A stretch of 64,000 bases of DNA from the NCBI RefSeq assembly GCF_020991275.1, contig NZ_JAJLQY010000001.1, positions 930,001 through 994,000 on the forward strand, read 5' to 3'. Both the position numbers and the translations under genes were made by a program. Position 1 is the first letter of the stretch; each line of letters opens with the position of its first letter. Of the stretch, positions 24,998 to 32,874 are shown in pieces. The stretch comes from Actinocorallia sp. API 0066 (lineage in GTDB: Bacteria; Actinomycetota; Actinomycetes; Streptosporangiales; Streptosporangiaceae). Below the pieces are notes generated by a model. The model was given only the letters and a program-made list of their open reading frames with translations. It had not been told where the DNA came from and did not search any database.

Positions 24998-26134
24998 ATG
25001 CGCCTGTTCGAGGATCCGCTGCTCCAGTTGTTCGCCTCGCGCGCGCTGGCGATGATCCCGCGCGGCGCCGCGGAGTTCGGCGAGTGCGAGACGGCCGCCT
25101 CCGGCGTCGTCGAGGGCGACGACGCGAGCTGGTACCGCTCCTGGACGGCCGTCGGCGACATGGTCGCCGAATGGGCCGCGCACAGCGACGACAGGGGGCA
25201 CTTCCGCAGCGCCGCCGACGCCTGGCTACGGGCCGCCACCTACTACCGGACCGCCTACTACCCGCTGTTCGGCGCGCCCGTGGACCCGCGCCTCGTCCGC
25301 GGCTTCCGCCGGGAGGAGGAGAGCTTCCGCAGGTTCGCCGCGCTCAGGCACCTGCGCGAGGTGGAGATCCCCTACGAGAGCGTCAAGCTGCGCGGCTACC
25401 TGTGCCTCGCGCCCGGCGCGGAGGAGGAACGGCCCGTCGTCGTCTCCGTCGGCGGCGTCGGCACCGACGTGGCCGAGCGGTGGGCCGTGCACGCGCTGCC
25501 CGCGATCCGGCGCGGCTACCACTGCCTGCTCGTGGACGGCCCCGGACAGGGCGACGCGCTCGTGGACCTCGACCTGCCGATGCGGCCGGACTGGGAGTAC
25601 GTCATGACGCCCGTCCTCACGAGCCTGCGCCTGCACCGCGAGGTCGACCCGGACCGGGTGGCGCTGCTCGGCTCCGGCTTCGGCGCGTTCCTCGCCGCCC
25701 GCGCCGCCGCCGCGCACCCCGGCGTCGCCGCGCTCATCACCGACCCAGGGCCGTGGGACATGGCGGGCGACCCGCCGGACCGGCTCGCGCTCGCCGACCC
25801 CGTCATGCGGTGGCTGTACGAGCGGGCCGGGGCGTGGGCGCACGGCGTGCTCCACCTGGACGCCTACGTGGAGGACCTCTCCCGGTACCGGCTGTCGGAC
25901 GTCGTCGGCGACATCCGCTGCCCGACCTTCGTCGGCGCCGCCGAGGGCGACCTGTTCTCCCACCAGGCGGCGCGGTTCTTCCAGGCGCTCACCTGCCCCA
26001 AGACGCTCGGCGTGTTCATCCGCGCCGAGGGTTCGGCGGGGCCGCTGGAACTGTGGAACAGGTCGCGGTTCGACCAACGCGCCTTCGACTGGCTGGACGA
26101 GGTGCTGCACCACTATCCGGGCTCCCGGGGATGA
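24998..26134 (+). CDS. Alpha/beta hydrolase-fold protein, catalytic Ser and His apparently lost
   Basis: A 378-residue protein of the FrsA/2,6-dihydropseudooxynicotine hydrolase-like branch: a helical N-terminal part, then an alpha/beta hydrolase core from about 125 (VKLRGYLCLAPG, VVVSVGGVGTD, VDGPGQGDA). The nucleophile elbow reads LLGSGFGAF (223-231), so the position of the GxSxG serine is Gly227. The usual EGxGEHC histidine motif near the end is EGSAGPLEL. The acid-loop Asp (AAEGDLFS) remains. As written it should not work as a serine hydrolase. It may be a pseudoenzyme or binding protein. It is complete, with no frameshift. Confidence 0.75.
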   Translation: MRLFEDPLLQLFASRALAMIPRGAAEFGECETAASGVVEGDDASWYRSWTAVGDMVAEWAAHSDDRGHFRSAADAWLRAATYYRTAYYPLFGAPVDPRLVRGFRREEESFRRFAALRHLREVEIPYESVKLRGYLCLAPGAEEERPVVVSVGGVGTDVAERWAVHALPAIRRGYHCLLVDGPGQGDALVDLDLPMRPDWEYVMTPVLTSLRLHREVDPDRVALLGSGFGAFLAARAAAAHPGVAALITDPGPWDMAGDPPDRLALADPVMRWLYERAGAWAHGVLHLDAYVEDLSRYRLSDVVGDIRCPTFVGAAEGDLFSHQAARFFQALTCPKTLGVFIRAEGSAGPLELWNRSRFDQRAFDWLDEVLHHYPGSRG

Positions 26135-26156
26135 ACCCAGGGAGCCCGGAGCGGCG

Positions 26157-27647
26157 TCAGCCGTTGGTCGGGAACCCGAGGTTCACGCCGCCGTGCGACG
26201 GGTCCAGCCAGCGGGCCGTCACCGCCTTGGTGCGGGTGTAGAAGTGCACGCCCTCGGTGCCGTGCGCGTGGCTGTCGCCGAACAGGCTCGCCTTCCAGCC
26301 GCCGAAGCTGTAGTACGCCATCGGCACCGGGATCGGCACGTTGACGCCGACCATGCCGACCTCCACCTCGTTCTGGAAGCGCCGGGCCGCGCCGCCGTCG
26401 TTGGTGAAGATCGCGGTGCCGTTGCCGTACGGGTTGGCGTCGATCAGCGCCATGCCCTCGTCGAAGCTCCCGACCCGGACGACCGACAGGACGGGGCCGA
26501 AGATCTCGTCCCGGTAGCAGTCCATCTCGGCCGTGACGTCGTCGATGAGGGTCGGGCGCAGCCAGAAGCCGTCGCCCGAGGGCAGGCCCTCACGGCCGTC
26601 CACGGCGAGCGTGGCGCCCTGCGCTACCGAGGACGTCAGGTAGGACGCCACCTTGTCGCGGTGCTGGCGGGTGACGAGCGGGCCCATCTCCGAGGCCGGG
26701 TCGTCGCCGGGGCCCGTCACCAGGCCGGAGATCCGGTCCTTGATCTTGGCGACCAGCGCGTCGCCGACCGGGTCCACCGCGACCAGCACCGAGATCGCCA
26801 TGCAGCGCTCGCCCGCCGAGCCGAACCCGGCGTTCACCGCGGCGTCCGCGGCGAGGTCGAGGTCGGCGTCCGGCAGGACCAGCATGTGGTTCTTCGCGCC
26901 GCCCAACGCCTGGACGCGCTTGCCGTGCCGGGCCGACGTCTCGTAGATGTAGCGGGCGATCGGCGTCGAACCGACGAACGAGACGGCCTTGACGTCCGGG
27001 TGCTCCAGCAGCGCGTCCACCGCGACCTTGTCGCCGTGCACGACGTTGAACACGCCGTCCGGCAGGCCCGCCTCGGCCCACAGCTCCGCGATCTTCAGCG
27101 CGGGCGACGGGTCCTTCTCCGACGGCTTCAGCACGAACGTGTTCCCGCAGGCGATCGCGACCGGGAACATCCACATCGGCACCATCGCCGGGAAGTTGAA
27201 CGGCGTGATCCCGGTGACGACGCCCAGCGGCTGGTGGATCGAGTAGGCGTCCACCTTGCTTGAGACGTTCTCGGAGAACCCGCCCTTCAGCAGGTGCGGG
27301 ATGCCGCAAGCGAACTCGACGACCTCCAGGCCGCGCGCGACCTCGCCAGCCGCGTCCGACAGCACCTTGCCGTGCTCGGCGGAGATCAGCGCGGCGATCT
27401 CGCCGGAGTCGCGGACCAGCAGCTCCCGGAACCGGAACAGGATCTTGGAGCGCTGCGTCAGCGAGGTGTCCCGCCAGCCGGGGAACGCCGCCTTGGCGGA
27501 CGCCACCGCCTCGGCCACGTCGGCCGTCGAGGCGAAGTCGACGGTGCCGGTGACGACGCCCGTCGCCGGGTTGAAGATGTCGCCGGTGCGCTCGGCCGTG
27601 CCGCTCCAGGGCTTGCCGTTGATCCAGTGCGTGACGTGCTTGCCCAT
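26157..27647 (-). CDS. mmsA: Methylmalonate-semialdehyde dehydrogenase (CoA-acylating)
   Basis: A 496-residue aldehyde dehydrogenase of the MMSDH branch. Motifs include ITPFNFPAMVPMWMFP, the FVLKPSEKDPS NAD site, FVGSTPIARYIY, LGGAKNHMLVLPDAD and the catalytic Cys282 in GSAGERCMAIS. It oxidises malonate or methylmalonate semialdehyde to acetyl- or propionyl-CoA using NAD and CoA. Its ATG shares one base with the stop of the upstream aminotransferase gene (TGATG). Together they can convert beta-alanine or beta-aminoisobutyrate through the semialdehyde to acyl-CoA, which fits pyrimidine or valine breakdown. Confidence 0.9.
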   Translation of the reverse strand: MGKHVTHWINGKPWSGTAERTGDIFNPATGVVTGTVDFASTADVAEAVASAKAAFPGWRDTSLTQRSKILFRFRELLVRDSGEIAALISAEHGKVLSDAAGEVARGLEVVEFACGIPHLLKGGFSENVSSKVDAYSIHQPLGVVTGITPFNFPAMVPMWMFPVAIACGNTFVLKPSEKDPSPALKIAELWAEAGLPDGVFNVVHGDKVAVDALLEHPDVKAVSFVGSTPIARYIYETSARHGKRVQALGGAKNHMLVLPDADLDLAADAAVNAGFGSAGERCMAISVLVAVDPVGDALVAKIKDRISGLVTGPGDDPASEMGPLVTRQHRDKVASYLTSSVAQGATLAVDGREGLPSGDGFWLRPTLIDDVTAEMDCYRDEIFGPVLSVVRVGSFDEGMALIDANPYGNGTAIFTNDGGAARRFQNEVEVGMVGVNVPIPVPMAYYSFGGWKASLFGDSHAHGTEGVHFYTRTKAVTARWLDPSHGGVNLGFPTNG

Positions 27648-28930
27648 CAGGCGATCGCCTCCAGCGACTCGACGAGGATGCGCAGGCCGTCGGCGGCCTC
27701 GGCCTGCGTGAGGGTCAGCGGCGGAGCCATCCGCATGGTGTTGCCGTACAGGCCGCCCTTGCCGACGAGCAGGCCGCGCGCCCTGGTCTCCTCCATCATC
27801 CTGGAGGCCAGCGCCGGGTCCGGCCGCAGGGTCTCCGGGTCGATCAGCTCGACCGCGAACATCAGGCCCTTGCCGCGCACGTCGCCCACGAACGGGAAAC
27901 GCGGGGCGGCCTCGCGCAGGCCCGCGATGATCTCCGCGCCACGTGCGGCCGCGTTCGCCTGGAGGTCGTGGTCGAGGACGTAGTCGAGCGTCGCGTTCGC
28001 GGCGGCCGTCGAGACCGGGTTGCCGCCGAAGGTGTTCAGGCCGATCGCGTGCGGCGCGTCCATGAGGTCGCCGCGCGCCACCACGCCGCCGATGGCAAAA
28101 CCGTTGCCGAGGCCCTTGGCGAACGTCATCGCGTCCGGCGTGACACCGTGGTTCGCGATGCCCCAGAAGCTCTCGCCGGTACGGCCCCAGCCCGTCTGGA
28201 CCTCGTCGGAGATGAAGAGGATGCCGTACTCGTCCAGCACCTCCTTGTAGGCCGCGAACAGGCCGTCCGGGGCCATCGTGAAGCCGCCGACACCCTGGAT
28301 CGGCTCCGCGATCAGCGCGGCGACGTCGCCGCCCGTCGTCGTCGCCAGGACGTGCCTGAGGTCCTCGACGCACGCCGCCACGTAGTCGTGGTCGGAGAGC
28401 CGGGCGAACTGCGGCAGGTGCCGGTCCGCGCCGTGCAGGAAGCTGACGTTCAGCGGGCTCAGGCCGTTGTTCTTCCAGGCCCGGTTCGAGGTGACCGCCG
28501 TCGCGCCGAACGACTTGCCGTGGTAGCTCTGCCGCATCGCCAGCACCTGGTTGCTCCGGCGCGCGACAGTCGCCAACAGCAGCGCCGACTCGTTGGCCTC
28601 CGTGCCGGAGTTGGTGAAGAAGACCTTGGCGTCCGGAATGCCGGAGAGCCTGGCGATCTTCTCGGCCAGCTCGACCTGGCCGCGCAGCAGGTACACCGTC
28701 GAGGTGTGCACGACGCCCGAGGCGATCTGCCGCTCCACGGCGTCACGCACCTCGGCCACGTCGTAGCCGATCATGTTGGTGAGGATGCCCGCGAAGAAGT
28801 CGAGATACGAGGTGCCGTCGGCGTCGACGACGTGGTTGCCCTTGCCCCCGGTGATCTCGATGGGCTGCTCGTAGTAGAGGCTCAGCCACTGGGGCATGAC
28901 CGCGCGGTGCCGCGCCAGGAGTTCCGACAT
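27647..28930 (-). CDS. Class III aminotransferase (beta-alanine/GABA type)
   Basis: A 427-residue PLP enzyme of aminotransferase class III. The cofactor-binding sequences are NSGTEANE, SYHGKSFGATAVTS, DEVQTGWGRTG and the Schiff-base Lys in FAKGLGNGFAIGG. It transfers the amino group of an omega-amino acid to a keto acid. Co-translation with methylmalonate-semialdehyde dehydrogenase points to beta-alanine or beta-aminoisobutyrate as substrate; GABA is possible. ATG at 28930 is used because the preceding in-frame residues look like intergenic sequence. It is divergent from a PucR regulator that probably controls the pair. Confidence 0.85.
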   Translation of the reverse strand: MSELLARHRAVMPQWLSLYYEQPIEITGGKGNHVVDADGTSYLDFFAGILTNMIGYDVAEVRDAVERQIASGVVHTSTVYLLRGQVELAEKIARLSGIPDAKVFFTNSGTEANESALLLATVARRSNQVLAMRQSYHGKSFGATAVTSNRAWKNNGLSPLNVSFLHGADRHLPQFARLSDHDYVAACVEDLRHVLATTTGGDVAALIAEPIQGVGGFTMAPDGLFAAYKEVLDEYGILFISDEVQTGWGRTGESFWGIANHGVTPDAMTFAKGLGNGFAIGGVVARGDLMDAPHAIGLNTFGGNPVSTAAANATLDYVLDHDLQANAAARGAEIIAGLREAAPRFPFVGDVRGKGLMFAVELIDPETLRPDPALASRMMEETRARGLLVGKGGLYGNTMRMAPPLTLTQAEAADGLRILVESLEAIA

Positions 28931-29022
28931 GACCCCAGTGTTCAGCGCCCGACCTCCCGCCACCACCTGCAACATGTCGGAGAATCGCGGGAACCCTTTA
29001 CAGCTTGTTCACGCAGGTCACC

Positions 29023-29028
29023 TAGGAT
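29023..29028 (+). promoter_or_regulatory. Putative -10 box for the pucR-like gene
   Basis: TAGGAT lies 9 nt upstream of the ATG at 29038, without an obvious purine-rich ribosome-binding site between. This arrangement would give a leaderless or nearly leaderless transcript. TTTACA at 28997-29002 is a possible but badly spaced (20 nt) -35 element. Confidence 0.35.
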
Positions 29029-29037
29029 GAGGGCACG

Positions 29038-30645
29038 ATGCTGCCGACTCTCTCCGACGTCCTCGACCTCGAACCGGTGCGGCGCGGCAGGCCCCGGGTG
29101 GTGGCCGGCGGCGACCGGCTCGACTCCCGGGTGCGCTGGGTCCACGTCGCGGAGATCGCCGACATCGCGCCGCTGCTGCGCGGCGGCGAACTCGTCCTCA
29201 CCACCGGGATCGCGCTGCCTTCCGAGGCGTCCCGGCTGCGGTCCTACGTGCGGGCGCTCTCCGACGTCGGCGTGAGCGGGCTGATCATCGAACTGGGCCG
29301 CCGGTACCGGGGCGAACTGCCCGCGGCGCTCGTCGCGGAGGCCGAACGGCTCGGCGTCGCCGTGGTGGCGCTGGAGCGGGAGACGCTCTTTGTCGACGTC
29401 ACCGAGGCCGTGCACGCCCGGATCCTGGACGCCCAGCTGGAGGAGCTGCGGGCCTCGGAACAGCTGCACGAGATCTTCACCCAGCTGAGCGTCGAGGGGG
29501 CCGCGCCGGACGAGGTGGTGCGGCAGGTGGCGATCCTCGCGGGGCGGCCCGCGGTGCTGGAGAACCTCTCCCACCAGGTGCTCGCCGCCGACGCGGCAGG
29601 ACGTGATCCGGCCGAGCTGCTCTCGTCGTGGGAGGCGCGCTCCCGTGCCGTGCGGCCCCCCGCGCGGACGGCCTACGACGACGCGTGCGGGTGGCTCGTC
29701 ACCATGGTGGGCGCGCGCGGCGAGGACTGGGGCAGGCTGATCGTGCTGGCCGGGGCCCCGCCCAGCCCGCGCGACACGGTGCTCGTCGAGCGGGCCGCCA
29801 CCACGCTGGCGCTCGGGCGGCTGCTGGACCGGCACGAGGCGTCGCTGGAACGGCAGGCACACGGCACGATCATCAGCGCGATCCTCGCGCACGCCTACTC
29901 CGACCCGCAGGAGGCGGCCGCGCGGGCGCGCGCCCTGGGCGTCCAGCTTTCGGGGCGGCGGCTGCTGGGCGTTGTGGTGCGGCCGCGCGGGGCCGTCACG
30001 CCCGAGGCGGTCGCCGAACTCGCCGAGCAGACGGCCGCCGCCTCGCGCGCCGCCGACCTCGCGGCGCTCGTCGGGGTGCTCGGCGAGGGCACCGGGCAGG
30101 CGCGGGTCGGGGTGCTGGCGTCGCTGCCGCACCGGGCGCACGTCGAGCGGGCGCTCGCCGCGATGGCGACCCGGCTGCGCGAGGGCGCGCCGGAGGCCGT
30201 CATGGCGTGCGGCTCGGTCGTGGAGTCGGTGCGCGACGTGCGGCGCTCCTTCCTCGAAGCCGAGCAGGTCGCCGACGTCGCCGCGCGCGGCACCGGCGAG
30301 CGGCTCTTCTACCGGCTGCCCGACCTGCGGCTGCGCGGCCTCCTCCACCTCCTGCGTGACGACGCCCGCCTCCAGACCTTCGTGGAACGCGAACTCGGCC
30401 CCCTCCTCGAATACGACGCCCAACGCTCCGCCGACCTCACCGGCATCCTCGGCCTCTACCTGGACTGCGGCCGCAACAAGGCAGAGGCCGCCCAACGCGC
30501 CCACCTCTCCCGCCCCGCCCTCTACGAGCGCCTCCGCCGCATCGAACGCGTCCTGGACACCGACCTGGACGACATCGAAACCTGCACCTCCCTCCACGTA
30601 GCCCTCCTGGCCCTCACCTCCGTCCGCCGCCCCCAGGACCCCTGA
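29038..30645 (+). CDS. PucR-family transcriptional regulator
   Basis: A 535-residue regulator with the standard architecture: N-terminal PucR ligand domain (about 1-125: DSRVRWVHVAEIADIAPLLRGGELVLTTG), a central GGDEF-like domain, and a C-terminal helix-turn-helix (LYLDCGRNKAEAAQRAHLSRPALYERLRRIERVL, about 475-510). PucR proteins activate purine, amino-acid or polyamine catabolic operons. It is divergent from the aminotransferase/MMSDH operon and most likely regulates it. Length is normal. The effector is unknown. Confidence 0.9.
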   Translation: MLPTLSDVLDLEPVRRGRPRVVAGGDRLDSRVRWVHVAEIADIAPLLRGGELVLTTGIALPSEASRLRSYVRALSDVGVSGLIIELGRRYRGELPAALVAEAERLGVAVVALERETLFVDVTEAVHARILDAQLEELRASEQLHEIFTQLSVEGAAPDEVVRQVAILAGRPAVLENLSHQVLAADAAGRDPAELLSSWEARSRAVRPPARTAYDDACGWLVTMVGARGEDWGRLIVLAGAPPSPRDTVLVERAATTLALGRLLDRHEASLERQAHGTIISAILAHAYSDPQEAAARARALGVQLSGRRLLGVVVRPRGAVTPEAVAELAEQTAAASRAADLAALVGVLGEGTGQARVGVLASLPHRAHVERALAAMATRLREGAPEAVMACGSVVESVRDVRRSFLEAEQVADVAARGTGERLFYRLPDLRLRGLLHLLRDDARLQTFVERELGPLLEYDAQRSADLTGILGLYLDCGRNKAEAAQRAHLSRPALYERLRRIERVLDTDLDDIETCTSLHVALLALTSVRRPQDP

Positions 30646-30734
30646 CCCACCCCGCACCCCCACCCGACGGCCCGCCGGTCCACCCGGACCCCACAGGCCC
30701 AGGCACCCCCGGCCGCCCCGGCCCGGCGACACCC

Positions 30735-31014
30735 GCTCCCGACAAAGTCGGGGCCGCGAAGCAGCCGTCCTCCGGGCCCATCGAACACGGCCCGGTTCGC
30801 GGTCGCTCCCGACGGAGTCGGGGTTGCGTAGCGGTCGTCCTCCGGGCGCATCGAGCACGGCCCGGTTGACGGCCGCTCCCGACGGAGTCGGGGTTGCGTA
30901 GCGGTCGTCTTCCGGGTCCATCGGACACGGCGCGGTTCACGGTCGCTTCCGACGGAGTCGGGGTTGTGAAGCGGTCGTCTTCCGGGCCCGTCGAGCACGG
31001 CCCGGTTCGCTTGG
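30735..31014. repeat. Four tandem 70-bp repeats, each with two hairpins
   Basis: Units start at 30735, 30805, 30875 and 30945, exactly 70 bp apart. Each begins with GCTCCCGAC (GCTTCCGAC in unit 4) and contains the inverted repeat CCCGAC-GGA-GTCGGG; the triplet is AAA in unit 1 and the first arm base is T in unit 4. A second pair CCGGGCC / GGCCCGG about 25 nt later (10-nt loop) is perfect in units 1 and 4 and degenerate in 2 and 3. Because 70 is not a multiple of 3 the units shift frame, so this is not coding. The array lies between the convergent pucR and RlpA-like genes and may act as a terminator or structured 3' element. Confidence 0.85.
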
Positions 31015-31054
31015 TCCCGCGCGGCCGGTGCCGACCGGTGACGTGTCCTGGGTG

Positions 31055-32788
31055 TCAGCGGTCCGGTGACCTGTTCGGCGTGGCGGGCTTGGTCGGGACG
31101 CGCATGGCGAGGGCGTAGCCGACACCGGCGGTCTTGTAGCGGCGGCCCTTGCCCCACCTGAGGACCTCGAACCGGACCCGGACGACGTTCGAGCGCTTCC
31201 CGGTCAGATGGGCCATCATCTTCTCCGACAGGTCCACGATCGCGGGCGGCCGATGCTGGCGGACCGCCCACTGCGCCGGGCCGAAGTCCTCAACAAAACC
31301 GACGGTGCTCCGGCCCCGATAGGTGATCCGCACCTTCGTCCCCAGCGGCCAGTACGGACTCGCCAACGTCCGATACCGCATCGGTTTCCCCGACGCCGTC
31401 TGCGCGTCCCAGAACGACGTCGCCACACTCACCCCCGCAGGCAACCGAGGCCCCGGCTTCCCTTCCTCCCCAGGCTTCCCCTCCTCCCCAGGCTTCCCTT
31501 CGCCCTCTTCACTCTCGCCACCGTCCGACTCCTCCCAAGGCCCGTCCCAACCGCCTTCCCCACCCTCTTCTTCGCCACCGTCTTCTTCTTCGCCACCGTC
31601 TTCACCTTCCCCGGGCTTGTCCTCAAACTTCCCCGCCTCACCAACCTCCCCACCTGGCCTCCCCGCCACATCCCCGTCACCAGCCCCCTCCTCCCAGGGC
31701 CCATCCCACCCGCTTTCCCCACTTCCTCCCGGTTCGTCCCCACCGATCCCCTCCGCCCCCGGCCGCTGCGACCCGGCGCCCTGCCCGTCCCCCTGCTCCC
31801 ACGGCCCGTCCCATCCCGGTTCACCGCTCCCCGTGGCCTCGCCCGCACCGGGCGAGTCGGCGGCCGCGCGGTTCTCGACGGAACCGAGCTCCCGAGGGCT
31901 CGCGGACGTCCCTTCCGGCCGCTGCGTCCCGGCGTCCCGTCCGGCCTCCCCCTCCCAGGGCCCGTCCCAGCCGGACGGGTCACCGCCCGGCCGGTGCGCC
32001 GCGAGCACGAGTCCTTCCGCGCTGCCGGACGCGCCTTGTGGCCGCTGCGTCGCGGCGCTCCCGCCGGAGTCCCGTTCCCACGGTCCGTCCCAGCCGCCCT
32101 GGCCGCTTTCCGCAGGTTCGTTCACGGCGGATGGGTCACCGCCCGGCCGGTTCGCGGTGAGCGCGAGTCCTTCCGTGCTGGCGGACGCGCCTTGTGGCCG
32201 CTGCGTCGCGGCGCTCCCGCCGGAGTCCTGTTCCCACGGTCCGTCCCAGCCGTCCTGGCCGTTTTCCGGGGGTTCGTTCGTGGCGGGTGGGTCAGCGACC
32301 GGCTGGTTCGCCGTGAGCGCGAGTCCTTCCGTGCTGGCGGACGCGCCTTGTGGCCGCTGTGGGGTGGTGTCCTGGCCGGGGTCCTGTTCCCATGGGCCGT
32401 CCCAGCCGGGTTCGCCGCTTTCTGCGGGTTCGTCTGCATGGGACGGGGTGCCTACCGGGGGGTTCTTGGTGAGGTCGGGGCCTTGGGTGCTGGCGGGTGC
32501 GTCTTGGGGTTGTTGTGGCGGGGGGTTCTGGGTGGGGGCGGGTTCCCAGGGGCCGTTCCAGCCGGGGGCGGGGGTGAGGAGGTAGAGGGTGGAGTCGGGG
32601 GTGAGGAGGAGGGTGTGGGGGGGTGGGGGGGAGGGAGGGGTGGGGTCGGCGTGGGCGGGAGGGGCGAGGAGGGGGGTGGCGGCGAGGGAGGCGGCCAGGA
32701 GGGTGGCGGTGCGGCGGGCGGCGGTGGTGGTGGTGCGGGCGGTGGTGGTGGCGGACGGGTGGCGCGGTGGTGTGGTGGGCTTCGACAA
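31055..32788 (-). CDS. Secreted RlpA-like protein with eight GWDGPWE repeats
   Basis: A 577-residue exported protein. A Thr/Arg-rich N-terminus and hydrophobic segment end in a signal-peptidase I site (PAHA-D, about residue 47). Residues 76 to about 440 are low-complexity, acidic, Pro/Gly/Glu-rich sequence with eight copies of GW(D/N)GPWE. Several copies sit within longer, nearly identical units (TQRPQGASAS, EGLALTAN). Residues about 452-545 form an RlpA-like double-psi beta-barrel (ATSFWDAQTASGKPM, ASPYWPLGTKVRI, PAIVDLSEKMM). RlpA-type domains bind or cleave peptidoglycan. The C-terminus is basic. The catalytic state of the barrel is uncertain. The repeats are probably a wall-spanning or ligand-binding stalk. 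Confidence 0.8.
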   Translation of the reverse strand: MSKPTTPPRHPSATTTARTTTTAARRTATLLAASLAATPLLAPPAHADPTPPSPPPPHTLLLTPDSTLYLLTPAPGWNGPWEPAPTQNPPPQQPQDAPASTQGPDLTKNPPVGTPSHADEPAESGEPGWDGPWEQDPGQDTTPQRPQGASASTEGLALTANQPVADPPATNEPPENGQDGWDGPWEQDSGGSAATQRPQGASASTEGLALTANRPGGDPSAVNEPAESGQGGWDGPWERDSGGSAATQRPQGASGSAEGLVLAAHRPGGDPSGWDGPWEGEAGRDAGTQRPEGTSASPRELGSVENRAAADSPGAGEATGSGEPGWDGPWEQGDGQGAGSQRPGAEGIGGDEPGGSGESGWDGPWEEGAGDGDVAGRPGGEVGEAGKFEDKPGEGEDGGEEEDGGEEEGGEGGWDGPWEESDGGESEEGEGKPGEEGKPGEEGKPGPRLPAGVSVATSFWDAQTASGKPMRYRTLASPYWPLGTKVRITYRGRSTVGFVEDFGPAQWAVRQHRPPAIVDLSEKMMAHLTGKRSNVVRVRFEVLRWGKGRRYKTAGVGYALAMRVPTKPATPNRSPDR

Positions 32789-32874
32789 GTGTTCCCCCGA
32801 ATTGTCGGTGTGGATTACGGACTTCGGGGGGTGGTATTTGTGGGCAGATCACGGGTTGGAGGCAAGAACGGTTT

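Noticed and set aside
26157-28373. A 738-codon fusion of aminotransferase fragment and dehydrogenase
   Set aside because: The upstream part is an out-of-frame reading of the aminotransferase gene; the dehydrogenase starts at 27647 within a TGATG overlap.
30735-31014. The 70-bp repeat array as a CRISPR
   Set aside because: The units are contiguous without unique spacers, longer than CRISPR repeats, and there are no cas genes.
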